62,069 nucleotides of DNA, from assembly GCA_007132995.1 (NCBI GenBank), contig SLNP01000020.1:1-62069 (forward strand), written 5' to 3'. Below, in pieces: positions 47,655 through 59,100 of the stretch (positions are counted from its first letter, which is position 1; every line of letters begins with the position of its first letter). Under the pieces are notes generated by a model that was given only the letters and a program-made list of their open reading frames with translations, was not told the origin of the DNA and ran no database searches. The position numbers and the translations under genes were made by a program. The DNA is from Bacteroidales bacterium (GTDB lineage Bacteria > Bacteroidota > Bacteroidia > Bacteroidales > VadinHA17).

Positions 47655-48626
47655 ATGAGAAAAGGTAAGTACATTTTTAATCCGGAGACCCTTAACTACG
47701 ACAAGGTAGAGAATAGCGCGGGCAGGCTGCTGATGCGGGTTTTGGCCTATTTTACCGGTTCGGTTGTGCTGGCGCTGATGTATGGGTTCATATTCATGAA
47801 GCTTGTGGATACCCCGGAGGAGATAGCCCTGCGAAATGAGCTGGCCCAGATGGAGCTGCAGTATACACTCCTTAACCGCGACCTGAAGCTGGTAGAGAGG
47901 GTGCTTGATGATCTGCAGCAGACAGATGACAATCTTTACAGAACCATATTTGAGGCCGAACCGGTACCTGTGTCACTTCGCAACAGCGGGACCGGAGGGG
48001 TTAGCCGCTATGACGATCTCAGGGGGTATAACTACTCACACCTTGTTATCGATACCAAGATGCGGATTGACCGTATAAAGCGCAGAGTGGCTGTTCAGTC
48101 CCGCTCTTTCGAGGAGCTTGTTAACCTGGCTGCCGAGAAGGAGGATATGCTGCGGTCGGTTCCTGCGATACAGCCTATTTCGAACAGAGATCTCACCCGT
48201 ATTGCTTCGGGAAGGGGAATGCGCATACACCCCATATACCGGGTTGCAAGGTTTCATGAGGGAATAGATTTTACCGCGCCAACAGGTACTGAGATATATG
48301 CCACAGGTGATGCTGTTGTAAAGGAGGTAAGGCGTGCCAGAACAGGTTACGGCAACCATATAATACTCGATCATGGCTTCGGTTATGAGACCCTCTATGC
48401 GCATCTTAGCGAGTTTAATGTCAGGCGCGGACAGAGGGTTACCAGAGGTGAGGTGATAGGGTTTGTCGGCAGCACCGGAACATCAACGGCACCTCACCTT
48501 CATTATGAGGTTAAATTGAACGGGCGAAATGTCGATCCGGCACACTACTTCTTCAATGACCTCACCCCAGACGAGTACCAGAGGCTTATTGAGCTGGCTG
48601 CCAGAAGCGGAAGAACATTCGATTAA
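47655..48626 (+). CDS. M23 family (LytM) metallopeptidase (tandem paralog)
   Basis: ORF 47583..48626; likely start at 47655 (MRKGKYIFNPETLNYDKVE); HEGIDFTAPTGTEIYATGDAVV, GFVGSTGTSTAPHLHYEVKLNG. Confidence 0.93.
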   Translation: MRKGKYIFNPETLNYDKVENSAGRLLMRVLAYFTGSVVLALMYGFIFMKLVDTPEEIALRNELAQMELQYTLLNRDLKLVERVLDDLQQTDDNLYRTIFEAEPVPVSLRNSGTGGVSRYDDLRGYNYSHLVIDTKMRIDRIKRRVAVQSRSFEELVNLAAEKEDMLRSVPAIQPISNRDLTRIASGRGMRIHPIYRVARFHEGIDFTAPTGTEIYATGDAVVKEVRRARTGYGNHIILDHGFGYETLYAHLSEFNVRRGQRVTRGEVIGFVGSTGTSTAPHLHYEVKLNGRNVDPAHYFFNDLTPDEYQRLIELAARSGRTFD

Positions 48627-48645
48627 AACAATATATTTCACATAA

Positions 48646-49758
48646 ATGGTTTTACAGGGCAAGATTTTAAGGACCCTTCTCTCTCTTCTGGCAGGCGGGG
48701 TGCTACTGGTCATTATTTCATCTGCCACAGTGAGAGATGACATGGATATGGTTGTTTGTGACTGTGTTGGCGCCACATCGGAATATGTCACTGTTGCAGG
48801 GGTGGGCGATATCATGCTCGGAACCTCCTTCCCGTCAAACGCATACCTGCCCGACGAATCTATCCTGGGTACACTTTTCGGAACACTCGGAGACACTCTT
48901 AACACATTCGATGTGGTTTTCGGTAATCTTGAAGGGGCCTTCCTGAATGATGGCCCTCCTGCAAAAATATGCCGGGATTCAACCCTCTGCTATCTCTTCA
49001 GAATGCCTGAGAGGTATGCCGTTTTGCTCAGGGATGCCGGGTTTAACATGATAAGCCTCGCTAATAATCATATTAACGATTTTGGCGATGCAGGCCGTAG
49101 AAGGAGTATGAGGCTGCTTGACTCGCTAGGAATAGCGCATGCCGGTGTTACAGAGAGGCCTTATGATATAGTCGAGGTAAGGGGCTTAAAGGTGGGTCTG
49201 GTAGCCTTCGCTCCCAACAGGGGTACTGTCAATATGCATGACCATGATGGTGTAGCCAGCCTTATAGCGACGATGAAAGAGAGATGCAATATTGTTGTTG
49301 CATCGTTTCATGGAGGGGCCGAAGGGGCCGATTATCAGCACCTGACCCGTGAGGTTGAGTATTACCACGGAGAGAACCGGGGTAATGTTTACGAGTTTGC
49401 ACGCCTGCTAATAGATAGCGGAGCCGATATTGTCTTTGGGCACGGACCACATGTTGCAAGGGCAATAGATCTTTACAAGGATAGGTTTATTGCCTATAGT
49501 CTTGGTAACTTCATGACATTCAGTCGTTTTAACATACAGGGACCAAATGGTCTTGCGCCGGTTGCCGTTGTAACGGTTAACAGTGAGGGCGAGTTTGTTA
49601 CCGGCAGGATAGTGCCCGGCCATCAGCTATGGCGGCAGGGAGTACGATATGACGGTCAGCGCAGGGTGATAAACAGGATCAGGGAGCTGAACCTGGCCGA
49701 CATTCCCGAGTCACCCATAGCACTGTCTGAAGAGGGTCTCATATACAGAAAGGAGTAA
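48646..49758 (+). CDS. CapA family protein (poly-gamma-glutamate capsule-type metallophosphatase)
   Basis: 370 aa; VAGVGDIMLGTSFPS, FGNLEGAF, MISLANNHINDFGDAG, VVASFHGGAEG, DIVFGHGPHVARAIDLY. Confidence 0.92.
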   Translation: MVLQGKILRTLLSLLAGGVLLVIISSATVRDDMDMVVCDCVGATSEYVTVAGVGDIMLGTSFPSNAYLPDESILGTLFGTLGDTLNTFDVVFGNLEGAFLNDGPPAKICRDSTLCYLFRMPERYAVLLRDAGFNMISLANNHINDFGDAGRRRSMRLLDSLGIAHAGVTERPYDIVEVRGLKVGLVAFAPNRGTVNMHDHDGVASLIATMKERCNIVVASFHGGAEGADYQHLTREVEYYHGENRGNVYEFARLLIDSGADIVFGHGPHVARAIDLYKDRFIAYSLGNFMTFSRFNIQGPNGLAPVAVVTVNSEGEFVTGRIVPGHQLWRQGVRYDGQRRVINRIRELNLADIPESPIALSEEGLIYRKE

Positions 49759-49763
49759 CCGGT

Positions 49764-50099
49764 ATGCCATACAGAGAGAAGAGGGTAGAGAAACTTTACT
49801 ACACAATAGGCGAGTGCGCCACCGAACTTAATGTTCCGGTTTCGACCGTAAGATACTGGGAGAGTGAATTCCCGCAGCTGAAGCCTACAAGAAATAAGAA
49901 GGGCAACCGCCTCTTCACAGCCGCCGATCTGGCAAAATTGAAGAAGATACACTACTTTCTCAGGGAGAGGGGTATGACAATAGAGGGAGCCAGAAAGGCT
50001 TTGTCGGCCGATAGCGGCGACTCTGACAGAGATGTTGCTATCGCTGAAAGGCTTAAGAGCATCCGATCTATGCTGGTTGAAATAATCGAATCACTTTGA
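49764..50099 (+). CDS. MerR family transcriptional regulator
   Basis: 111 aa; KLYYTIGECATELNVPVSTVRYWESEFPQLKPTRNKKGNRLFTAADLAKLKKIHYFLRERG. Confidence 0.92.
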   Translation: MPYREKRVEKLYYTIGECATELNVPVSTVRYWESEFPQLKPTRNKKGNRLFTAADLAKLKKIHYFLRERGMTIEGARKALSADSGDSDRDVAIAERLKSIRSMLVEIIESL

Positions 50100-50106
50100 T
50101 ATTATT

Positions 50107-51204
50107 ATGATTACTATCGGAGAAATATGCCGGTCTCTTGAGCAGATGGTGCCGGCAGCCCTTCAGGAGGGCTATGACAACTCCGGCCTGCAGACCGGCA
50201 CTCTCGACAGGAGTGCTACCGGTGTTCTTCTCTCTGTCGATGTTAATGAGGAGGTTGTAGAGGAGGCCGCAGGGTTGGGATTCAATCTTATTATAACACA
50301 CCATCCCCTTATCTTCACGCCGCTTAAGAGGGTCTCTGATGGCTGTCCGGTTCAGCGTACGGTGGTAAGCGCCATTAAGAACGATGTAACAATCTACACG
50401 CTTCATACCAATCTCGACTCAATTTATGGCGGGGTGAGCTTTAAGATGGCAGAGAAGCTGCAGATGACCGGCTGCGAGGTTCTCTCCCCACTTCCCCGCA
50501 AGCTTGTCAAACTGGTAACCTTCGTGCCCCATAATGACATAGAGAGGGTCAGCGAGGCACTTTTTGCAGCAGGCGCCGGACATATCGGCGATTACGACAG
50601 CTGCAGCTATCAGCTCTCCGGAGAGGGAACATTCAGAGGAGGCGATAATACCAATCCACATGTCGGCATGCGTGGTGAACTGCATCGTGAGCCGGAGATC
50701 CGTTTTGAGACTATCTTGCCTGAATACCTCGCCTCAGCTGTTGTGAGGGCCCTTAAGGAGGCACACCCCTATGAAGAGCCTGCCTACGACATATACCCTC
50801 TCCTAAATGAGTGGGATAGAGCCGGGCTCGGCGCTGTTGGTATGCTGCCGCAAGAGACTACTCCGGAAGAGTTTCTGAAACTTCTGAAAGAGACCTTCGG
50901 TACACCTATGCTCAGATATACCACACCTGCTGCCAAAATGATACAGAGGGTAGCGCTATGCGGTGGGGTGGGAGTATCGCTGCTGAGAGCAGCCATTTCA
51001 CAGGGGGCCGATGCCTTTGTTACCGCAGATATCAAGTATCATCAGTTTGCAGAGGCTGAAGGAAGAGTGCTGCTGATAGATGCAGGTCACTGGGAGACAG
51101 AACGCTACTCTATGGAGATTGTAGACGGTCTTCTTAAGGAAAAATTCCCTAACTTTGCACGCCGGTTTTCAGGAGTCCGGACTAATCCCGTTAATTACTA
51201 TTGA
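50107..51204 (+). CDS. Nif3-like dinuclear metal center hexameric protein
   Basis: 365 aa; EGYDNSGLQTG, LIITHHPLIFTPLKRV, YTLHTNLDSIYGGV, AVTADIKYH-type TADIKYHQFAEAEGRVLLIDAGHWETE. Confidence 0.95.
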   Translation: MITIGEICRSLEQMVPAALQEGYDNSGLQTGTLDRSATGVLLSVDVNEEVVEEAAGLGFNLIITHHPLIFTPLKRVSDGCPVQRTVVSAIKNDVTIYTLHTNLDSIYGGVSFKMAEKLQMTGCEVLSPLPRKLVKLVTFVPHNDIERVSEALFAAGAGHIGDYDSCSYQLSGEGTFRGGDNTNPHVGMRGELHREPEIRFETILPEYLASAVVRALKEAHPYEEPAYDIYPLLNEWDRAGLGAVGMLPQETTPEEFLKLLKETFGTPMLRYTTPAAKMIQRVALCGGVGVSLLRAAISQGADAFVTADIKYHQFAEAEGRVLLIDAGHWETERYSMEIVDGLLKEKFPNFARRFSGVRTNPVNYY

Positions 51205-51962
51205 GCATGGAAAAAGAGAAAAAAGCAACCAATGAGATGAGCATTGAAGAGAGACTCAGAGCTCTTTACAGCCTGCAGCTGGTTGATACCGAAATTGATA
51301 AGATAAGGGTTCTGAGGGGTGAACTGCCTCTTGAGGTACAGGATCTTGCTGATGAGGTTGAGGGGCTTGAGACCAGACTGGGTAATCTCAAAGATGAAGT
51401 TTCAACACTGGAGAAGGCTATACAGACTAAAAATAATGAGATAGCCGAGGCTAACGCTCTTATTGAGAAGTATGAAGATCAGCAGAAGAATGTCCGCAAT
51501 AACAGGGAGTATGACTCTCTCTCCAAGGAGATTGAGTTTCAGAATCTTGAGGTGGAGCTATGCAATAAGAAGATAAAGGAGTTTACAGCCCAGCTTGAAG
51601 AGAAAAAGGGTGTATTTAGTCAGTCTGAAGAGGCCCTCGAGGCCAGAAGGGGAGATCTTGATAACAAGAGGAAGGAGCTTGATGAGATAACCGAAGAGAC
51701 ACGGCGTGAAGAGGATGTGCTAAATGAAAAATCTGAGAAGATAGCTTCAGCCATTGAGGAGAGGCTTCTCTCCGCATACAGACGGATACGCTCAAATGCC
51801 AGAAACGGTCTTGCCGTAGTGACCATTAACCGCGATGCATGCGGAGGCTGCTTTAACCAGATACCCCCACAGAGGCAGCTTGATATAAAATCGAGGAAGA
51901 AGGTTATTGTCTGTGAGTATTGCGGACGCATACTGGTAGATGATGAGATAATGGCCGGATAG
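51201..51962 (+). CDS. C4-type zinc-ribbon domain protein (DUF164/CdsZ-like)
   Basis: 253 aa; coiled coil then GLAVVTINRDACGGCFNQIPPQRQLDIKSRKKVIVCEYCGRILV. Confidence 0.93.
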   Translation: MSMEKEKKATNEMSIEERLRALYSLQLVDTEIDKIRVLRGELPLEVQDLADEVEGLETRLGNLKDEVSTLEKAIQTKNNEIAEANALIEKYEDQQKNVRNNREYDSLSKEIEFQNLEVELCNKKIKEFTAQLEEKKGVFSQSEEALEARRGDLDNKRKELDEITEETRREEDVLNEKSEKIASAIEERLLSAYRRIRSNARNGLAVVTINRDACGGCFNQIPPQRQLDIKSRKKVIVCEYCGRILVDDEIMAG

Positions 51963-51980
51963 GCCAAAGCCCATACACAT

Positions 51981-53987
51981 ATGAACAGAGATGAGTTCAG
52001 GCGTCTGGTTTCAGAGGGTATCCCAGACAGCCTTCCGCCTGCAAAAGAGCCTGGCAGCGGTTATAACCGTGCACCCAAAAGACAAGATATACTGAGTACC
52101 TCAGAGAAGAGGCTGGCTGTAAAGAACGCACTACGCTACTTTCCAGCCCATATGCACCGGGAGCTGGCGGCCGAATTTGCCGGTGAACTGAACAGGTATG
52201 GCCGTATCTATATGTACAGGTTTATGCCCTCATATGAAATGAAGGCCTACCCTGTCGGCTACTACCCACACCGCTCTGCTTCTGCAGCGGCAATAATGAT
52301 GATGATAACCAATAATCTTGACAGGGCGGTGGCTCAACACCCCTGTGAACTCATCACATACGGGGGTAACGGTGCCGTTTTCCAGAACTGGGCACAGTAC
52401 AGACTTGCCATGAAATATCTTTCGGAGATGACCGATGAGCAGACTCTTGTTCTCTATTCAGGTCATCCGCTGGGTCTCTTCCCAAGTCATCGGGAGGCTC
52501 CCAGAGTCGTTGTTACCAATGGCATGGTTATTCCCAACTACTCATCGCAGAATGATATGGAGAGGTTTAACGCCCTTGGTGTTTCACAGTACGGCCAGAT
52601 GACCGCCGGATCGTTTATGTATATAGGTCCTCAGGGTATAGTGCATGGTACCACCATCACACTTCTTAATGCGGTAAGAATGAGAAGCGGGCAGGAGGAT
52701 GACCTGAAGGGAAGACTGTTTCTCTCATCGGGGCTGGGAGGCATGTCAGGAGCCCAGCCCAAGGCCGGTAATATAGCCGGTCTGGTATCGGTTGTTGCTG
52801 AGGTTAATGATAAGCCCCTGAAGACCCGTTACGAACAGGGGTGGGTCGATGAGGTCTGTTACTCTTTAGATAAGCTTGCAGAGCGGGTAAAAGTGGCTGT
52901 AAAAGAGCGGGAGGTTGTCTCGATAGCCTATCATGGTAATATTGTCGATGTGTGGGAGAGGTTTGCCGACGAAGATATAATGGTAGATATAGGATCTGAC
53001 CAGACATCGCTGCACAACCCCTGGTCTGGTGGTTACTACCCGGCCGGTATCTCTTTCGATGAGGCAAACAGGATGATGGCAGAAGAGCCTGAACTTTTCC
53101 GTGAGGCTGTAAAAGGTTCACTGAGGAGGCATGTGGCTGCCATAAGTCGCCATACAGAAAGGGGCACCTACTTTTTCGACTATGGTAATGCCTTCCTTCT
53201 TGAGGCATCAAGAGCCGGAGCCGATATCACAGATGATAACGGTGATTTCCTATACCCTTCATATGTTCAGGATATAATGGGCCCTCTCTGTTTCGACTAC
53301 GGTTTCGGCCCTTTCAGATGGGTCTGTGGTTCCAACGATCCGAAAGACCTTGCCATAAGTGATGAGATTGCGCTTAAGACCCTGGAGAAGATATCAGAGC
53401 ATGCCCCTTCTGCCATAAAGAGCCAGATGTCAGACAATATTCACTGGATAAGGGAGGCGGCAGACAACAATCTTGTGGTGGGTTCGCAGGCGAGAATTCT
53501 ATATGCAGATGCTCAGGGGAGAATCGAAATAGCCAGAGCCTTTAACAGGGCTATAGCCGACGGGGTTATATCAGCACCCATTATTCTGGGTCGTGATCAT
53601 CATGATGTCTCCGGAACCGATTCACCATACAGGGAGACATCAAATATTTATGACGGTTCTGCCTTTACAGCCGATATGGCTGTGCACAATGTCATTGGTG
53701 ACTCTTTTCGGGGTGCTACCTGGGTCTCTCTGCACAACGGAGGCGGAGTTGGCTGGGGCGAGGTTATAAACGGAGGTTTCGGTATGGTTATCGACGGCTC
53801 GCCCGAAGCCGACAGGCGCATCGTCTCTATGTTGCACTGGGATGTTAACAATGGGATTGCCAGAAGATGCTGGGCGCGCAACAGCGGTGCAATAGAGGCG
53901 ATTAAGGAGGAGATGAAGCGTACCCCGCTGATGAGGGTTACCTTGCCGGAGATAGCCGATGACAGCGTAACCGAGAATCTTTTCTGA
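51981..53987 (+). CDS. hutU: Urocanate hydratase
   Basis: 668 aa; GNGAVFQNWAQYRLAMKYL, GLGGMSGAQPKAGNIAG, DIMGPLCFDYGFGPFRWVCGSNDPKDL, SLHNGGGVGWGEVINGGFGMVIDG. Confidence 0.96.
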   Translation: MNRDEFRRLVSEGIPDSLPPAKEPGSGYNRAPKRQDILSTSEKRLAVKNALRYFPAHMHRELAAEFAGELNRYGRIYMYRFMPSYEMKAYPVGYYPHRSASAAAIMMMITNNLDRAVAQHPCELITYGGNGAVFQNWAQYRLAMKYLSEMTDEQTLVLYSGHPLGLFPSHREAPRVVVTNGMVIPNYSSQNDMERFNALGVSQYGQMTAGSFMYIGPQGIVHGTTITLLNAVRMRSGQEDDLKGRLFLSSGLGGMSGAQPKAGNIAGLVSVVAEVNDKPLKTRYEQGWVDEVCYSLDKLAERVKVAVKEREVVSIAYHGNIVDVWERFADEDIMVDIGSDQTSLHNPWSGGYYPAGISFDEANRMMAEEPELFREAVKGSLRRHVAAISRHTERGTYFFDYGNAFLLEASRAGADITDDNGDFLYPSYVQDIMGPLCFDYGFGPFRWVCGSNDPKDLAISDEIALKTLEKISEHAPSAIKSQMSDNIHWIREAADNNLVVGSQARILYADAQGRIEIARAFNRAIADGVISAPIILGRDHHDVSGTDSPYRETSNIYDGSAFTADMAVHNVIGDSFRGATWVSLHNGGGVGWGEVINGGFGMVIDGSPEADRRIVSMLHWDVNNGIARRCWARNSGAIEAIKEEMKRTPLMRVTLPEIADDSVTENLF

Positions 53988-53999
53988 GGCAGACCCCTC

Positions 54000-54368
54000 T
54001 CAGTACTTTCCGTTGTTTAGCATTACCAGGAGGCAGTCTTCGACCACCTCTATGCCTTCGCGGCGTGCAATTTCTGCAAGCTCAGGGTTTATTGTGCCCG
54101 GGTTAAACACTATTCTTCTGGGTTCTAGCGACACTATGTAGTCGTAATACTCTTTCTGGAACCTGGCGTTCATGTAGAGTGTTACAGTGTGTATTTTGCC
54201 GATATCGCGGGGTTGCCCTTTCCTTATAATGAGATTGTCATCGAGGTCTGCATCCCTTCTCCCTATTGCCACTACAGGAATACCCCTCCTCTGCAGGCTT
54301 CTTATGGCCTTGTAGGCAAACCTGTTTGGATTGGGGCTGGCACCGATTACTAGTGTGGTCTTTTCCAT
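54000..54368 (-). CDS. CoA-binding protein (YccU/CoA_binding_2 family)
   Basis: 122 aa; TLVIGASPNPNRFAYKAIRSLQRRGIPVVAIG, IVFNPGTINPELAEIARREGIEVVEDCLLVML. Confidence 0.93.
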   Translation of the reverse strand: MEKTTLVIGASPNPNRFAYKAIRSLQRRGIPVVAIGRRDADLDDNLIIRKGQPRDIGKIHTVTLYMNARFQKEYYDYIVSLEPRRIVFNPGTINPELAEIARREGIEVVEDCLLVMLNNGKY

Positions 54369-54435
54369 GCTTCACCTTCTTAAATGGTACATATTCATTC
54401 GCAAATAAGCTAAAAGGAGAATAATGTGCAAATAT

Positions 54436-54912
54436 TTACCGCTTCAAAAGTACCGAAGCTACGGCTGCCACACCCTCTTCCCTGCCGGCAAACCCCATTT
54501 TTTCAGTAGTGGTGGCCTTTACCGAAACAGCGTCTCTCTTTATTCCGGCAATGCCGGCAATAGTGTAGCACATCTCTTCAATATAGGGTGAAAGTTTTGG
54601 CCTCTCAAGGCATACGGTGCTATCAATGTTGCCCAGGGAAAACCCCTTTTTTCCGACCATTTCAATAGTTTTACCCAGCAATATCTTGCTGTCAATGCCT
54701 CTGTAAAGCGGGTCGTTGTCCGGAAAATGAACTCCTATATCTCTGAGACCGGCTGCCCCGAGAATGGCATCGCATATGGCATGAATAAGTACATCGCCAT
54801 CTGAATGAGCAACAGTGCCTTTGTCAGATGGGATTTTTATCCCGCCTATCCAAAGCTCCTCTCCATCTGCCAGCCTGTGAAAGTCCAGGCCCACTCCTGT
54901 TCTGAAATCCAT
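54436..54912 (-). CDS. ispF: 2-C-methyl-D-erythritol 2,4-cyclodiphosphate synthase
   Basis: 158 aa; RTGVGLDFHRL, GTVAHSDGDVLIHAICDAILGAAGLRDIGVHFPD, VSVKATTTEKMGFAGREEGVAAVASVLL. Confidence 0.97.
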   Translation of the reverse strand: MDFRTGVGLDFHRLADGEELWIGGIKIPSDKGTVAHSDGDVLIHAICDAILGAAGLRDIGVHFPDNDPLYRGIDSKILLGKTIEMVGKKGFSLGNIDSTVCLERPKLSPYIEEMCYTIAGIAGIKRDAVSVKATTTEKMGFAGREEGVAAVASVLLKR

Positions 54913-54923
54913 CTGCCGGTCTT

Positions 54924-56078
54924 TTAAATATCGCGGAGGGCATCAAACCCGAGAGCCAGGGAGAACCTGAGTGTCCTGGCAAGCGGGTGATTCTGCACAA
55001 CAGGCATCAGGTAAGAGACATCAATGGCGAACATATTGGTGCGGAAGCCGGCACCGGTGGTGAAATACTTTCTGTTGCCTTTTGAGACATGCTCATAAAA
55101 ATAGCCACCCCTTATGGCGAACTGGTCATTGTATAGATATTCCGCACCAAGTGAGTATGTTATCTCATTTAGCTCTTCACGAAAGCCTCCGGGTGCATCT
55201 GCGAATGACTGAAATATTGCCACGGGAACCGAGACATTCGGGTCTTTTCCGGCTACTATCTCACCATTCTCATATATGGGAGGCGTAGGTACAAGCAGCT
55301 TATTGAGGTCAAGGGCAAGGGTGAACTTGTTGTGCTGATCTATCAAAATGGTTCCGGAGCTGCCAAGCCTCATATTCATGGGAATGAAGTTGGGCTCGCG
55401 TGCATCTGTATAGCTCATCTTGGAGCCAATATTCGAGAAGTTGAAGCCGAAGGCGTACTCAATCCTTCTCTCTGAAAGGTATGTCCTGTTGTTGTAGTAG
55501 CCACCCAGGTCTGCCGCGAAAGAGACTCCGGGCTTTGTGTCGCTTCCACCTACCTCTGTGCCGCCTGTAAGATTGGAGTAGATGAATCGGAAGGCGATGC
55601 CTCCGGAGAAGTTCTCCGAAAACAATCTGGAGTAGGCGGCGTCAAGGGCAAACTCGCTGGGCTTGAAGTTTCTGGTTATATTCCCCATGTCATCGGTAAG
55701 CTGTATATCACCAAGCGACGAATAGAGAAGACTGCCTGCTACAACCTGACGGTGATCTATCCGGCGGTAGCCGGTAAGATAGGCTATATTGATATCAGGT
55801 ATCAGGTTCCTCAGCCATGGGGAGTAGGAGATAGCGAAACCACCGCTGCCGTCAATAAAGGCGTACTTTGCCGAATTCCAGTAGAGACTGTAGCTGTCGG
55901 GCGAGGTTGCAACCCCGGCATCTCCCATCGATCCCGATCTTGAGTCGGGGGCAATGGTGAGAAACGGAACAACGGTCTGTATGGCATTAAGGTCGTTGTT
56001 GTCATTCTGTGCGCCAAGGGGTGTCAGGGTTAATAACAGGGCGATCAGGATGGCGGATAATGCTTTAACATAGTTCAT
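54924..56078 (-). CDS. porV: Type IX secretion system outer membrane protein PorV (LptO)
   Basis: 384 aa; NAIQTVVPFLTIAPDSRSGSMGDAGVATSPDSYSLYWNSAKYAF is the PorV signature; adjacent to porU. Confidence 0.93.
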   Translation of the reverse strand: MNYVKALSAILIALLLTLTPLGAQNDNNDLNAIQTVVPFLTIAPDSRSGSMGDAGVATSPDSYSLYWNSAKYAFIDGSGGFAISYSPWLRNLIPDINIAYLTGYRRIDHRQVVAGSLLYSSLGDIQLTDDMGNITRNFKPSEFALDAAYSRLFSENFSGGIAFRFIYSNLTGGTEVGGSDTKPGVSFAADLGGYYNNRTYLSERRIEYAFGFNFSNIGSKMSYTDAREPNFIPMNMRLGSSGTILIDQHNKFTLALDLNKLLVPTPPIYENGEIVAGKDPNVSVPVAIFQSFADAPGGFREELNEITYSLGAEYLYNDQFAIRGGYFYEHVSKGNRKYFTTGAGFRTNMFAIDVSYLMPVVQNHPLARTLRFSLALGFDALRDI

Positions 56079-56145
56079 AATAGCGCGACGATTATTGTAG
56101 ATGGCAAATATAAAAACAATTTATGATCGGTATTATTGTGCTTTT

Positions 56146-59100
56146 CTATAAAATAATGAGCCTTCCGGAACCGCTTACAACCTCATTGCTACTACTTCTG
56201 AGGGTTATGCGGTAGATGTATATGCCGGGCTCTGCCCGCGAACCTCTTTCGCACCTGCCATCCCATACAACCGGTTCTGTCATGTAACCTCCGGCCGGTG
56301 TTTCAGAACGGAGAACCCTGATCTTTCTACCTGAGAGATCGAATATTGCAATTTCAACCTCGATTAAATGGCCGGGCCTGTTGTGGGCGGCAACAAATCT
56401 TGTCTCAGTTCCGAAGGGGTTGGGGAAATTGACAATGTTGTCTATTATAAACCTTTGGTCATCCCTGACAATGAATGAGAGGCTCTGCTCTGTTGAGTTG
56501 TTGTAGTTATCCCAGGCCTTCAGGGTAACCGTATGTTCACCGGGGGGGAGTTCTCCCAGTGGATATCTTATATACCCCCTGCGGTAGTCGTCGAGTGCGG
56601 TCTGGTAGTAGCTGTTAAGGATTATCGGGTTGTTTCTGTCACCTCCTATCCATAATGTTATGTCACGACCCACGCCCGCTCCGGTGGCATTAATACCACT
56701 GCTGTCGCTCAGTACGGCAAGCAGCACGGGGCTTGAGTCAGTTATCCCTCCGGGCCTGAACAGCTTATTGTTGAGATAGAGGTCTATGTCAGGCCCGGTG
56801 GTATCTACTGTCAGGTTTTCCGAAAACCCTCCGGTAACCGGTGTGTGGTAGCCTGTGGCGTGCCTGTTGCTGAGGCTGTCCCAGGCGTAATAACTGATCT
56901 TGCCCGGCCCGTAATCGTAGTCTATGTCTCTGGGTACCATAAATGTGGCGCTGAATTGCCCATCTATTACCCTGCTCTTTCCATTGAAGAGCTTACTTTT
57001 CTGTATGGGGAACTCCATGGTGGAACCACCACTGTTAGCCAATGTTGTTACGGATGCCGGTTTGTCATATAGTGTAATGTGTATGATACCGTTGAAGGAG
57101 CTGTCCACAACTCCCTCTCTATCTGAAATATGGCCGGTAATGGTGGCCTCAGTCAACGCCCTGAGGGTGTCTGCATCTTCATTATCGGGGGTGCTTATTC
57201 TATCTGTATGAACCGTGGCGTCATGCGGGTGGTGAAGCCGTAGCGCCGGGTCACCAAGGAGTACAAAGCTCCGCTTATTGTTACCCGAACCGCTATTTAC
57301 CTTTGCAATCCTGATGATATCGCCAAGCCTTAACGGGTCACCATTCTCATCTCTGTCGAACATATGTCTGATTATGTTTCTGTTGAGGATGAAGTTTGGT
57401 GCTGAGAAGACAACTCTCGATGTGCTCATCAGGGCTATTGCCCCTCCGGAAGGATTCAGAAGGGCCATTTCGCCTGCCGATGTCCGGGGCATGAATGTTC
57501 CCTGAACCATATTGTAATCTACATTGTCGAAACGGCTGAATTCACATGTTGCCGTTATAAGCAGGAAGAGTCTGTCGATATTTCTCCATCCGTTTATGTC
57601 GGAGACCTTTACCACCCTCTCATGAGCCAGTCCATGCTCGCTTCCATGGCCTATGTAGTTAAGTATGACAGTGCCCTTGTCTATTCTCTCGTTTATGGCT
57701 CTTGTTGCATCGGGGTATGATCTGCCTGTAGTGGTTATAACCTGCCGGTATGCATCGAAGTAGACCTTATCGGTGTTGGCCGACGGGTTCACCTCTGAGA
57801 GGGCGGTTACAAGATTTTCACTATCTGTCATATGTATGTTTCCGTCTCCGTCATCGGCCGCGAAGGTGTACATATTACGCCATGGTCCGGGACTTTGATG
57901 TCTCATGTAGTGCTCTATCTTATTTACCATATCTGTGGCCTGTGCGGTGTCAGAAACAGGTAGCCGGCCTATGCCGATATTGAGGAAGCCGCCTGACTCA
58001 CCCTCTCCTGCATCAAGAAGGCCGTAGAAGTCGTCCGACACAAAGGAGGAGATGACGATATTTGAGTTTTGTGATTGCCATGTGGGTACGAAATTGGGGT
58101 TGTCGGGAGGGAGTAGCCTGTTCTCATATGAGCCGTCACCGAAAAGCAGCAGATAGCGAAGCGGGTTATCGCTTTCAGAGTGCCTGAGCCATACCATCCT
58201 GACGAAGTTTCTTATTGCACATACATCTGGAGTGCCGCCCGAGAATTCGTTGTATATCTCGAAAACAGAGACCACTTCGCTCAGAAGGCCGCTATCTTCG
58301 TAATGAAGCTCTGCCAGCCTGCGTGCATGCTCAGTGAACCATGGGTGAGTTACAATAAGCATGTCGACAGGACCAGTGGCGTGTAGGTTCTGGTTGGGTA
58401 GCGGTTCACTCCCGGCAATGGGGTAGGGAGCGGTTGAGGGGTCAAAAAAGATGAAGCGCCTGAGGGTGTCGGTGCTGCTTCTGAAAGAGAGCTGTGAACC
58501 GCTAACGCCTGTTTGTGGCACCTCTATGCTGTAGGGGTCGGTGACATCCCATAAAACTTTACCTGTTACCGATCCCTCTATTGTGAACTCTGTAATGTTA
58601 CCCTCTCCGGCCGATCGGCTGTCTGAAAAGATCAGTTGATCATCTCCCGCTATAAGCTCCGCCCTGCCATGAAGACGGATATAGTCCAGCCATCCCCTCG
58701 CGAGCGACACACCGTTATTGTGGAAGCCGACCTTCAGGCCCGCCTCTACCGCCTCTGAAGGGAGATATCCCTCTGAAACGGCATAGCGGGCAAAGGTGCC
58801 TGTCGTATTGTACATATTCACCTCCTGAACCATCATCGAGATAAGATTCTCTCCTGCTGCATCTACCCTGAAGAGAGAGGGAGAAGATGATCTGGCCGCC
58901 ACTCTTATACTGTACCTGAAGGGTTCACCCGGAACAAGAGTTACATCCGGTGTCGCGATATCGATATCCCTCAGCGGGCTTACAGGCTGATACCACTCTC
59001 TGCCCGATCTTATTATATTCTCATGCTCCTTCTCATGAATCATAAGGATGTCATATGATGAACTGCTCCCTGTCGTCGTCCCCTCTGGAGGCGGCTGGGG

